A stretch of DNA of 7,427 nt from Pyrinomonadaceae bacterium (lineage in GTDB: Bacteria > Acidobacteriota > Blastocatellia > Pyrinomonadales > Pyrinomonadaceae): assembly GCA_014379795.1 (NCBI GenBank), contig JACMLC010000355.1, forward strand, positions 1 through 7,427. Direction: 5' to 3'. The notes beneath the pieces were generated by a model that was not told the origin of the DNA, made no database searches, and worked only from the letters and a program-made list of their open reading frames with translations. Shown one piece after another: positions 1 to 6,189 of this stretch (positions within the stretch are counted from its first letter, which is position 1; each line of letters begins with the position of its first letter). Made by a program: the position numbers and the translations under genes.

Positions 1-48
1 AGGAATGTGAAGCTGATTACCTAATAATAAAATGCAATAGCAGATCAC

Positions 49-66
49 CGCAGAGACGCAGAGAGA
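49..66. repeat. Short tandem repeat, CGCAGAGA-type
   Basis: Two tandem copies of the 8-base word CGCAGAGA stand head to tail, followed by a partial GA run. The word resembles the CGCAAAGAC units in the gap before murJ. Here only one orientation is visible. A facing partner could lie left of the window, but that cannot be seen. Repeats of this kind are remembered from many environmental bacterial genomes. No function is claimed. Confidence 0.6.
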
Positions 67-74
67 AAATAAAA

Positions 75-90
75 TGGCGCTTGACATGCG
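75..90 (+). promoter_or_regulatory. Candidate sigma-54 promoter overlapping the -35 box
   Basis: The sequence TGGCGC, six bases, then ATGC gives the GG-N10-GC core of sigma-54 promoters, with GG at 76-77 and GC at 88-89. It matches TGGCAC-N5-TTGC except at the A of the -24 element and the first T of the -12 element. It overlaps the TTGACA box of the sigma-70 promoter. Such cores arise easily by chance in GC-rich DNA, so this is only a candidate. It is interesting because the downstream gene encodes a sigma-54 activator that might regulate itself. Confidence 0.25.
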
Positions 91-110
91 CGGCGTGGCG
101 TCGCTAACAT
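81..110 (+). promoter_or_regulatory. Sigma-70-type promoter of the NtrC-family regulator
   Basis: A perfect -35 box TTGACA (81-86) is separated by 18 bases from TAACAT (105-110), which matches TATAAT at four of six positions. Transcription would begin near 117 and leave an untranslated leader of about 83 bases before the ATG at 200. This is the best promoter match in the window, and it implies the regulator can be transcribed independently of whatever lies upstream. Confidence 0.6.
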
Positions 111-199
111 CCCTTTCAGTTACAACACTTCTTCCATAACGCACATGCATTCTTCCACTTTGGCTGACGCAACAAACAGGTACGGCTCGCGCCGCAAAG

Positions 200-1612
200 A
201 TGCTTATGACGACGCCGGACTCTGAGCAAACAATTGGGCCAGAGCGCCCGGACATCCTGCTTGTCGAAGACAAAGACAGCTTGCGCCGCGTCCTGCGCCT
301 GACGCTCGAAGCGGCTGGCTACACCGTCACGGAGAGCGTGGACGCGCGCGCCGCCGCCGCAGAGATTGCACGCATCCCACACAGAATCGTCTTAACGGAT
401 TTACGCATGCCGCACGGCAGCGGCCTTGATGTCCTGCGCGCGGCGCGTGCCGCAGACCCGGATATTCCTGTGATTGTGATGACCGCGTTCGGCTCGATTG
501 ACGAAGCCGTGCGTGCGATGAAAGACGGCGCGCACGATTTTTTGCAGAAGCCGGTTGATTCGAATCATCTCTTGCTGCTGGTCGAGCGTGCGCTTGAGCA
601 GGCGCGGATGCGGACTGAAAATATTTTGCTCCGTGAAGAGTGGTCGCGCCGCTATGGTTTCCCGCGCATCATCGGCGAATCGGAAGCAATCAAGCGTGCG
701 GTCGCAGAGACGCAGCGCGTCGCGCAGACAGAAGCGACAGTTCTCCTGCTCGGCGAATCCGGCACGGGCAAAGAGCTTTTCGCGCGCGCCGTGCATCACC
801 TTTCCGCGCGGCGCGATCAACCCTTCGTCGCTATCAACTGCGCAGCGATTCCGGAGACGTTGATTGAGAACGAATTGTTCGGCCACGAGCGCGGTGCGTT
901 CACGGGCGCGAGCGACCGCCGCTTAGGAAAGTTCGAGCTGGCTTCGGGCGGCACGGTTTTTCTGGATGAGATAGGCGAGCTGCCTCTGGCCGTGCAGGGA
1001 AAACTCCTGCGTGTGATTGAAGAAAAAACGGTTGACCGAATTGGCGGGCGCGCTCCGATTCCGGTGGACGTGCGCGTCGTCGCGGCTACGAACAGAGACC
1101 TGCGCGCGGCGGTCGAGAACGGAGAATTTCGCCGCGACCTCTTCTTTCGCCTCGCGGTCTTTCCCGTCGAGATTCCCCCCTTGCGCGAGCGGGGCGACGA
1201 CATCATGTTGCTGGCACGCCATTTTGCAGCACAGCTCGGGCGCGAGCTGCGCAAGCGTGAAGCGGTCATCAGCGAAGCGAGCATCGCTGCCTTACGCGCA
1301 CACGATTGGCCCGGTAACGTGCGCGAGCTTGAGAATGCGATTGAGCGCGCCTGTATCCTCGCGGACTCTTCGACGCTTGAGCCGCGCGATCTGGGCTTGT
1401 GGACAAGCAGTAAAAGTGAGCCGGAGACTTTCAACGCGCTCGATCTTTCGGGCACGCTGGCCGAAGCGGCGGAGCGCGCCTCGCGCTTTATCGAACGGCG
1501 CAAGATCGCCGCCGCGCTTGAAGCGCACGATGGAAACAAAACGCGCGCCGCCGAAACGCTCGGCGTCAGCTACAAAACGCTGTTGACGAAAATCAGAGAT
1601 TACGATTTGTGA
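200..1612 (+). CDS. Sigma-54-dependent response regulator, NtrC family
   Basis: This 470-residue cytoplasmic protein has the full NtrC architecture. The receiver domain (about 17-130) has the acidic pair E23-D24, the probable phospho-acceptor D67 in LTDLRMP, T95 and K117. The AAA+ sigma-54 interaction domain (about 155-385) has Walker A GESGTGKE at 185-192, the sigma-54-contacting GAFTGA loop at 232-237, Walker B FLDE with D256-E257, and WPGNVRELEN at 370-379. A Fis-type helix-turn-helix occupies about 440-470 (DGNKTRAAETLGVSYKTLL). Every key residue is present, so it should be a phosphorylation-controlled activator that remodels RNA polymerase-sigma-54. Its kinase and target genes are unknown, and no kinase is in the window. 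A second in-frame ATG lies at 206, and neither start has a clear Shine-Dalgarno sequence. The family assignment is very secure, but the specific regulon cannot be inferred. Confidence 0.96.
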   Translation: MLMTTPDSEQTIGPERPDILLVEDKDSLRRVLRLTLEAAGYTVTESVDARAAAAEIARIPHRIVLTDLRMPHGSGLDVLRAARAADPDIPVIVMTAFGSIDEAVRAMKDGAHDFLQKPVDSNHLLLLVERALEQARMRTENILLREEWSRRYGFPRIIGESEAIKRAVAETQRVAQTEATVLLLGESGTGKELFARAVHHLSARRDQPFVAINCAAIPETLIENELFGHERGAFTGASDRRLGKFELASGGTVFLDEIGELPLAVQGKLLRVIEEKTVDRIGGRAPIPVDVRVVAATNRDLRAAVENGEFRRDLFFRLAVFPVEIPPLRERGDDIMLLARHFAAQLGRELRKREAVISEASIAALRAHDWPGNVRELENAIERACILADSSTLEPRDLGLWTSSKSEPETFNALDLSGTLAEAAERASRFIERRKIAAALEAHDGNKTRAAETLGVSYKTLLTKIRDYDL

Positions 1613-1636
1613 GTTTATATCAAAGTAGCAATGTTT

Positions 1637-1735
1637 TCTTTGCGGTCTTTGCGCGTCCCTTCTTTGCGGTCTTTGCGATTAAATGGTTTTTTAACGCAAA
1701 GACCGCAAAGATTTAAGACGCAAAGACCGCAAAGA
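1637..1735. repeat. Four-copy inverted repeat, CGCAAAGACCGCAAAGA
   Basis: Four exact 17-base copies are present. Two read TCTTTGCGGTCTTTGCG (1637-1653 and 1661-1677), and two are its reverse complement (1695-1711 and 1719-1735). Both pairs are separated by exactly seven bases, giving a 24-base pitch on each side of a 17-base centre rich in T and A. The RNA or a single strand could fold into a long hairpin. The element fills most of the 156-base gap between the regulator and murJ and may act as a transcription or mRNA 3' boundary. There is no long T-tract after the outer stem, so it is not a textbook intrinsic terminator. No convincing murJ promoter was seen in the gap. Confidence 0.85.
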
Positions 1736-1768
1736 TAAGACCGTTCTCTTCTCCTTCTTAATCTACCG

Positions 1769-3604
1769 ATGCCGGATAAAAGTTCGACAGACGAAAAAAA
1801 CCGCACAGAGGCCATCAACGAATCCCTCGTCGAAGAAGCTGAGATAAGCAAAGACACAGGCGTCGCAGAGGGTGAAGCTGAAACGCCTGCGAGCGCGGTT
1901 GATGCCATTGAAGCTGAAGTCCCGGCAGCCCCTCCGGCTAAAGAAAAACCGCACAGCGTCGCGCGCTCTGCGGGCATCGTCTCTATCGCCGTGATGGGGT
2001 CGCGCCTCTTGGGTCTGGTGCGCGAGATGGTTTTTGCGCGTTATTTCGGCGCGGGATTTTTGAACGACGCTTTTCAGGTCGGCTTTCGCATTCCGAATAC
2101 GATGCGCGACCTCTTTGCAGAAGGTGCGCTCTCGGTCGCTTTCGTCAAAACCTTTACAGACTATTCGGTCAAGCGCACGGAGGAAGAAGCGTGGCGACTG
2201 GCGAGCATGGTGATGAACGCGCTCGCCATCATCCTCAGCATCATTGTCATCCTCGGCATTATTTTCTCGCCGCAGATAGTCGGCATCATCGCAGCGGATT
2301 TCTCGCCGGAAAAAGCGCAACTGGCGACGACCCTGACACGCATCATGTTTCCCTTCCTGTTGATGGTCGCGCTCGCAGCCGTCGCGATGGGCGTGCTCAA
2401 TTCAAAAGGAATGTTCGGCATCCCTGCGTCCGCGTCCACGCTTTTTAATGTCGGCTCGATTATCGGCGGCCTCGCGTGCGCTTACTGGCTGAGCGGCGGC
2501 GGGTGGAGCAAGGCCGAAGGAGCCGCCACTGTCCCGAATGCTGCGGCGCAGTGGGCCATCATAGGAATGGCTATCGGCACGCTGATCGGCGGCGCGTTGC
2601 AGTTTCTGGTTCAAGTCCCCTCGCTCTATCGTGTCGGGTTTCGGTTTCGTCCCATCGTGAGCTTTAGAGACCCCGGCGTGCGGCAGGTGATGCGCTTGAT
2701 GGGGCCTGCGATTATCGGGACGGCGGCAGTGCAGATAAATGTGCTGGTCAATACTTTTTATGCTTCGGGGATTGACGGCGGCCCGTCTTGGCTCGGCTAT
2801 TCGTTCCGCTTGATGCAATTTCCTATCGGAGTATTCGGCGTCGCTATCGGTACTGCGACCTTGCCTGCCATCTCAAGATTCGCGGCGAAGAATGATATTA
2901 AGAATTTTCGCTCGACGCTCTCATCCTCTATCAGTCTCGTCTTTCTGCTGACGATTCCGTCCGCGTGCGGCCTGATTATTTTGGGGAAGCCGATTATCTC
3001 GCTGATCTACCAGCGTGGAGCTTTTACCGCGACGGATACGGAGATGGTGGCGTGGGCGTTGGCAGGTTATTCCGTAGGCCTTGTCGGTTACGCAGCCATC
3101 AAGATTTTGTCGCCTGCATTTTATGCTTTGGATGACGCGCGAACGCCGATGATAATCAGCCTCGTCTCGATTGTCATCAACGCCGTTGCGAGCTATGTGT
3201 TCCGCGCCCTGTTCTCAACTTATTTTGTGACGCCTGAGACTCCGGGCGGGATGGGGCATGTGGGACTCGCGCTTTCGACCTCGTGCGTTGCGCTGGTCAA
3301 CTTTTTCGCGCTCGCATTTCTGCTGCGGCGCAAGATCAACGGGCTTGAAGGCAGGCGTATCTTCTCTTCCCTTATCCGCATCACCATCGCTTCCGCCGCG
3401 CTCTCCGGCGCAGCCTATGCCACGTACCTCATGCTGTTCAGGGCGCTGGGAGAGGCGAGCTTCTTTGTGCGTTTGATAGAGACTTTTGTGCCGATTGCGG
3501 TGGGCGGCGTGGTTTTCTTTATCGCGGCGAGGCTGCTGGGCGTGAGCGAGCTGAACCAAGCCATACAGTCAATTATGGGAAGGTTCAAACGCCGGAAGAA
3601 TTAA
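1769..3604 (+). CDS. murJ: MurJ lipid II flippase (MviN family)
   Basis: MurJ is the inner-membrane flippase that moves lipid-linked peptidoglycan precursor to the periplasmic face. The core begins near residue 62 and matches the family closely. The MGSRLLGLVRE segment holds R79 and R85, NDAF holds D100, and RIPNTMRDLFAEGA holds R113. These fit the charged residues of the central cavity in E. coli MurJ (R18, R24, D39, R52). SFRLMQFP supplies R347, equivalent to E. coli R270, but Q350 stands where E. coli has E273. Long hydrophobic segments throughout fit about 14 membrane spans, and the tail is basic (RFKRRKN). At 611 residues it is longer than the usual 500-550, mainly because of an acidic, hydrophilic extension of about 60 residues at the N-terminus. 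The next in-frame starts (GTG 1991, ATG 1994) would remove part of the first membrane span, so the extension appears genuinely translated. No Shine-Dalgarno sequence is evident. Confidence 0.96.
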   Translation: MPDKSSTDEKNRTEAINESLVEEAEISKDTGVAEGEAETPASAVDAIEAEVPAAPPAKEKPHSVARSAGIVSIAVMGSRLLGLVREMVFARYFGAGFLNDAFQVGFRIPNTMRDLFAEGALSVAFVKTFTDYSVKRTEEEAWRLASMVMNALAIILSIIVILGIIFSPQIVGIIAADFSPEKAQLATTLTRIMFPFLLMVALAAVAMGVLNSKGMFGIPASASTLFNVGSIIGGLACAYWLSGGGWSKAEGAATVPNAAAQWAIIGMAIGTLIGGALQFLVQVPSLYRVGFRFRPIVSFRDPGVRQVMRLMGPAIIGTAAVQINVLVNTFYASGIDGGPSWLGYSFRLMQFPIGVFGVAIGTATLPAISRFAAKNDIKNFRSTLSSSISLVFLLTIPSACGLIILGKPIISLIYQRGAFTATDTEMVAWALAGYSVGLVGYAAIKILSPAFYALDDARTPMIISLVSIVINAVASYVFRALFSTYFVTPETPGGMGHVGLALSTSCVALVNFFALAFLLRRKINGLEGRRIFSSLIRITIASAALSGAAYATYLMLFRALGEASFFVRLIETFVPIAVGGVVFFIAARLLGVSELNQAIQSIMGRFKRRKN

Positions 3605-3689
3605 GGGATAAATTTTTCCGAAAATTTCTGAAAGCCGGAACTCATTGAATCTTTATACAGAATACCGTAAAGGAATTCGGAATTGACGC

Positions 3690-3735
3690 AGCGGCAGAAG
3701 CGGTGGGTGCTCCACGTGACTGCCGCTTTCTTTTT
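3690..3735 (+). terminator. Intrinsic terminator between murJ and nnr
   Basis: AGCGGCAG (3690-3697) pairs perfectly with CTGCCGCT (3720-3727), and TTCTTTTT follows at once. Inside the 22-base loop a second stem, GTGG (3703-3706) with CCAC (3712-3715), can form. This is the most canonical Rho-independent terminator in the window. It lies 85 bases after the murJ stop, so it would end the murJ mRNA with an unusually long 3' tail, or end a separate short RNA begun within the gap. An A/T-only 7-base-pair hairpin (3610-3616 with 3621-3627) sits just after the murJ stop. Confidence 0.75.
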
Positions 3736-3773
3736 GTGTAAATCCCGGCCATTTGCACGAATCTGAGCCACAC

Positions 3774-3790
3774 GGAGCGGGTAGCGATTG
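3774..3790 (+). promoter_or_regulatory. Ribosome binding site and alternative TTG start for nnr
   Basis: GGAG at 3774-3777 stands ten bases before an in-frame TTG at 3788. That start would add 12 residues (beginning TRTRLSPYH) to the epimerase. The later GTG at 3824 has almost no Shine-Dalgarno sequence but gives an N-terminus typical of the family. The two lines of evidence disagree, so the true start is unsettled. Confidence 0.4.
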
Positions 3791-3823
3791 ACCCGCACGC
3801 GGCTCTCTCCTTATCATGCAGGC

Positions 3824-5497
3824 GTGCAAAAAGTCATTACTGCCACACAGATGCGCGAGATTGACCGGCTCACGACCGGGCAATTCGCGACCCCTTCGCT
3901 GCTGTTGATGGAAGCGGCGGCGGCGGCGGCGGCCAGAGCCATCGCCGCGCGCTTTGACGGCAATCTGGCGGGAGTCAAAGTACGTGTCTTTTGCGGGCGC
4001 GGCAATAATGGCGGAGACGGGGCGGCGCTGGCACGCGCGCTGTGGTTGATGGGAGCGCGTGTAGACACGCTTCTTTTCGGTCGGGTCGAAGAAACAAGCG
4101 GCGATGCGCGAATTAATTTCGAGATGCTGCGCGAGCTTGCCAGCTTCAAAGCCGGGTCAAAGACACGGCCTTCACCTCTAACTTTTATCGAATGCGAAAC
4201 CTTAGCGGCATGGGAAGTCTTGGCCGCGCCGCTCGGCAAATACGATGTCAGGGTGGACGCGCTTTTCGGCACGGGACTCTCGCGCCCGCTCGAAGGCGTC
4301 CCGCTGCATATCGTAGAACATCTCGCGCTGCTGCGCGAAGCGCGCGACCATGCACATTTATCTTTGCCTCTGTTTGTCTCTCTGGACATTCCGTCAGGCA
4401 TCAACGCGGATTCCGCAGAGTTGATTGGTCAAGCAGTCCGCGCGGATTTGACCATCACTTTTACCGCCCCCAAACCGGCCAACGTGCTGCCGCCCGCGTC
4501 TCACTTCAACGGGCAGTTGATAGTCGCGGACATAGGCTCGCCGCCGTCTCTGCTCGAAGCGGCGCACTCAGAGCTTTTTCTGATTGAGAAAGAGGATGCA
4601 CAGGCATGGTTAGCGAAAACACGCTACGCGCCTGATTCATACAAGAACACGCACGGGCACGCGCTCATCATCGCAGGCTCGCGCGGGATGACAGGAGCCG
4701 CGGCGCTTGCAGGCAACGCTGCGATGCGCGCGGGCGCGGGGCTTGTGACCATCGCGACGCCCTCATCCGCACAGGCCGCAGTCGCAGCGCGCACGATGCC
4801 GGAAGTGATGACAACAGAATTGGCGGAAACGGATCGCGGCGCGGTGAGCGCGGAAGCGTCTGAGCCTGTGCTTAAAATGTTTGGGAAAGCAGATGTCGTC
4901 GCCATCGGGCCGGGTCTCACTTCGGATGACGAGCGCACACACAGCTTTGTCCGTGAAGTGCTGTTGAAACGCCGCACGCCCGTCGTGATTGACGCGGACG
5001 GCTTGAACGCGCTCGCGCCGTGGCCTGAAGAATTGCGCGGCTCTGAAGAATTGCCTTTAATCCTCACACCGCATCAAGGCGAGATGATGCGCTTGCTCGG
5101 AACGGAAGATAAAGACGCTCTGGCGGATCGAGTCCGTAAGGCGCGCGAGTTTGCAACACAGCACAGCATCATTCTGGTCTTGAAGGGACAGCGCACGCTC
5201 ATCGCCGCGCCGGATGGCCGCGTCTTTATCAACCCGACGGGCAATGCGGGCTTGGGCACGGCTGGCGCGGGCGACACGTTGACGGGCATCATCACGGGTT
5301 TTATAGCGCAGGCCCGCGCGACGCTGAAGGATGAAAGCGATGCTATTGAAGCAACCGTCGCGGCTGTGTATGTCGGAGGACTGGCGGGAGACATCGCTGC
5401 AAAGGAACGCGGGATGCGAACCATGCTCGCTTCGGACATCCGCGAGAGCTTGAGCGCAGCTATCATGTCGCTTGACCCTTTTGGAGAGCAGCCATGA
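3824..5497 (+). CDS. nnr: Bifunctional NAD(P)H-hydrate epimerase / ADP-dependent dehydratase
   Basis: This fusion enzyme repairs NADHX and NADPHX, the hydrated, damaged forms of NADH and NADPH. Residues are numbered from the GTG at 3824, giving 557 residues. The N-terminal epimerase (NnrE, YjeF_N; about 4-250) has CGRGNNGGDG at 57-66, DALFGTG at 145-151 and SLDIPSGINAD at 186-196. The C-terminal dehydratase (NnrD, ribokinase-like; about 273-555) has HGHALIIAGS near 277, AIGPGL at 360-365, DADGLNAL at 390-397, LTPHQGEM at 414-421 and NPTGNAGLGTAGAGD ending at D484, the expected catalytic aspartate. The start was chosen because MQKVITATQMREIDRLT matches family N-termini; a TTG at 3788 is the alternative. 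The stop overlaps the tsaE start, indicating one transcript and probable translational coupling. Nnr next to tsaE is a common bacterial arrangement. A seven-alanine run near residue 31 is unusual for the family. Confidence 0.95.
   Translation: MQKVITATQMREIDRLTTGQFATPSLLLMEAAAAAAARAIAARFDGNLAGVKVRVFCGRGNNGGDGAALARALWLMGARVDTLLFGRVEETSGDARINFEMLRELASFKAGSKTRPSPLTFIECETLAAWEVLAAPLGKYDVRVDALFGTGLSRPLEGVPLHIVEHLALLREARDHAHLSLPLFVSLDIPSGINADSAELIGQAVRADLTITFTAPKPANVLPPASHFNGQLIVADIGSPPSLLEAAHSELFLIEKEDAQAWLAKTRYAPDSYKNTHGHALIIAGSRGMTGAAALAGNAAMRAGAGLVTIATPSSAQAAVAARTMPEVMTTELAETDRGAVSAEASEPVLKMFGKADVVAIGPGLTSDDERTHSFVREVLLKRRTPVVIDADGLNALAPWPEELRGSEELPLILTPHQGEMMRLLGTEDKDALADRVRKAREFATQHSIILVLKGQRTLIAAPDGRVFINPTGNAGLGTAGAGDTLTGIITGFIAQARATLKDESDAIEATVAAVYVGGLAGDIAAKERGMRTMLASDIRESLSAAIMSLDPFGEQP
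3914..3931 (+). repeat. In-frame (GCG)6 microsatellite within nnr
   Basis: Six uninterrupted GCG triplets followed by GCC encode seven alanines just after LLLME in the first helix of the epimerase domain. Relatives usually have a mixed sequence such as MENAGRAVA here. Triplet slippage would keep the frame and change only the helix length, so it could vary between strains. Confidence 0.8.
5483..5496 (+). promoter_or_regulatory. Ribosome binding site and ATGA start-stop overlap of tsaE
   Basis: GGAG at 5483-5486 lies seven bases before the tsaE ATG at 5494. The ATG shares bases with the TGA stop of nnr (5495-5497). The overlap fixes the tsaE start and suggests that ribosomes finishing nnr can reinitiate here. 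Confidence 0.7.
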
Positions 5498-5967
5498 CGG
5501 GCGCGCACGCTTCCCTCCCCGTGGGCGAATGGGAGAGCCGCAGCCCCGTTGAGACTTTTGAGCTGGGCCAGCGTTTCGGAAAAAATCTGGCGGGCGGCGA
5601 AATTATTTTATTGAGCGGGACGCTCGGCGCGGGCAAGACCTTGTTTGTCAAAGGCATCGCGAGCGCGCTCGATTTTGACACGGACGAAGTGACCAGCCCG
5701 TCTTTCACGCTCGTCAATCTCTACAAAGGGCGGCTGACGCTTTATCACTTAGACCTCTATCGCCTGCCGGAAGGAGCAACGGCGGCGCACGCGGTTGACC
5801 TCGATGATTTACTTGCGGACGAGCGCGCGGTGATTGTCATCGAGTGGGCTGAGCGTCTGGGAAATTACAGGCTGCCGCCGCCCGTCTGGCACATAGAGAT
5901 CGCGGGCGACGGCGATGATGCGCGGCTGATTAAGAGCACGAGGAAGGGTGAAGGGGATAGGGTGTAG
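5494..5967 (+). CDS. tsaE: TsaE, tRNA t6A biosynthesis ATPase
   Basis: TsaE (YjeE) is the small cytoplasmic ATPase that works with TsaB and TsaD to make N6-threonylcarbamoyladenosine at position 37 of ANN-decoding tRNAs. The 157-residue length is normal. Walker A is GTLGAGKT at 42-49, the switch-like SPSFTLV is at 68-74, LYHLDLYRL is at 83-91, and the strand VIVIEWAERL places the conserved E117-W118. It is the second gene of the nnr-tsaE operon; tsaB and tsaD are not in the window. The last seven residues (151-157, KGEGDRV) and the stop lie within the left arm of an inverted repeat. The natural C-terminus may therefore have been replaced or extended by repeat DNA, beyond the conserved core. 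Confidence 0.95.
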   Translation: MTGAHASLPVGEWESRSPVETFELGQRFGKNLAGGEIILLSGTLGAGKTLFVKGIASALDFDTDEVTSPSFTLVNLYKGRLTLYHLDLYRLPEGATAAHAVDLDDLLADERAVIVIEWAERLGNYRLPPPVWHIEIAGDGDDARLIKSTRKGEGDRV

Positions 5968-6026
5968 GGTGTAGCTCAAGACAGTTTTGTTTTTAACTAC
6001 ACCCTACCCCCTATCCCCTTCACCCT
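5945..6026. repeat. Inverted repeat of GGGTGTA-type heptamers overlapping the tsaE 3' end
   Basis: The left arm (5945-5974) and right arm (5997-6026) are 30 bases each and complementary at 29 positions, with a 22-base loop. The left arm consists of seven-base variants: GGGTGAA, GGGGATA, GGGTGTA, GGGTGTA. The stop codon of tsaE lies 21-23 bases into this arm. The hairpin would form in the nnr-tsaE mRNA and could protect its 3' end or stop transcription. It lacks a T-tract directly after the stem. Heptameric repeats of similar look are known from cyanobacteria and other phyla. Confidence 0.9.
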
Positions 6027-6029
6027 CCG

Positions 6030-6124
6030 CTCTTTGCGCCTTAAGCTTTTCTTTGTTTGCGCCTTTGCGCGAAACTGTTTTATTGCTCGCAAAGGCGCAA
6101 AGATAAAGCTAAAGGCGCAAAGGG
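6030..6124. repeat. Inverted repeat of AAAGGCGC-type units
   Basis: The left arm (6030-6069) has two CTTTGCGCC-like words and the right arm (6088-6124) carries their complement (GGCGCAAAG twice). The arms are imperfectly complementary, with a three-base length difference and a few mismatches, and an 18-base A/T-rich loop separates them. The words resemble those before murJ but are not identical. It begins four bases after the previous element, so two unlike palindromic repeats are joined in the 237-base gap between tsaE and the bacilliredoxin. Confidence 0.85.
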
Positions 6125-6180
6125 TTGAATCACATGGCAGCTTGAGTTGAGAAGCCCGTTCTTAAGCTACTAAACAATCG

Positions 6181-6189
6181 TGCTACAAT
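6181..6189 (+). promoter_or_regulatory. Extended -10 promoter of the bacilliredoxin gene
   Basis: TGCTACAAT contains an extended TG motif (6181-6182) and a five-of-six -10 box TACAAT (6184-6189). No strong -35 box lies 16-18 bases upstream, the nearest being TTAAGC at 6162-6167, as is common for extended -10 promoters. Transcription would begin near 6196, giving a leader of about 36 bases to the ATG at 6232. The site lies beyond both repeat elements, so the gene is probably a separate transcription unit. Confidence 0.5.

Noticed and set aside
817..1539. Long antisense reading frame opposite the response regulator
   Set aside because: Its composition (Ser/Arg-rich, no motif) is that of the complement of a GC-rich coding strand, and the plus-strand frame has every NtrC motif.
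1017..1586. Plus-strand frame of 189 codons within the response regulator
   Set aside because: It is an out-of-frame shadow of the AAA+ and Fis coding region, with low-complexity Arg/Ser content.
1637..1735. CRISPR array
   Set aside because: The repeats are only 17 bases with seven-base spacers and are arranged as inverted pairs, not as a direct array with 30-40 base spacers. No cas gene is present.
3605..3787. tRNA or known riboswitch in the murJ-nnr gap
   Set aside because: No cloverleaf, CCA-type acceptor or recognisable aptamer core is visible. The only firm structures are the terminator and a small A/T hairpin.
3601..3883. Minus-strand frames across the murJ-nnr gap
   Set aside because: They run through the terminator and into nnr, have no recognisable motif or ribosome binding site, and overlap each other.
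3814..5508. Long minus-strand frames opposite nnr
   Set aside because: They are Ser/Ala/Pro-rich shadows, while the plus strand encodes a complete, well conserved two-domain enzyme.
5945..6124. Insertion sequence or miniature transposable element
   Set aside because: There is no target-site duplication, no conserved terminal ends shared with other elements here and no transposase. The internal tandem words fit simple palindromic repeats better.
6135..6150. Possible sigma-54 promoter TGGCAG...TTGA before the bacilliredoxin
   Set aside because: The -24 half looks good, but the -12 GC is absent and the spacing is off by one. The extended -10 promoter downstream is the better explanation.
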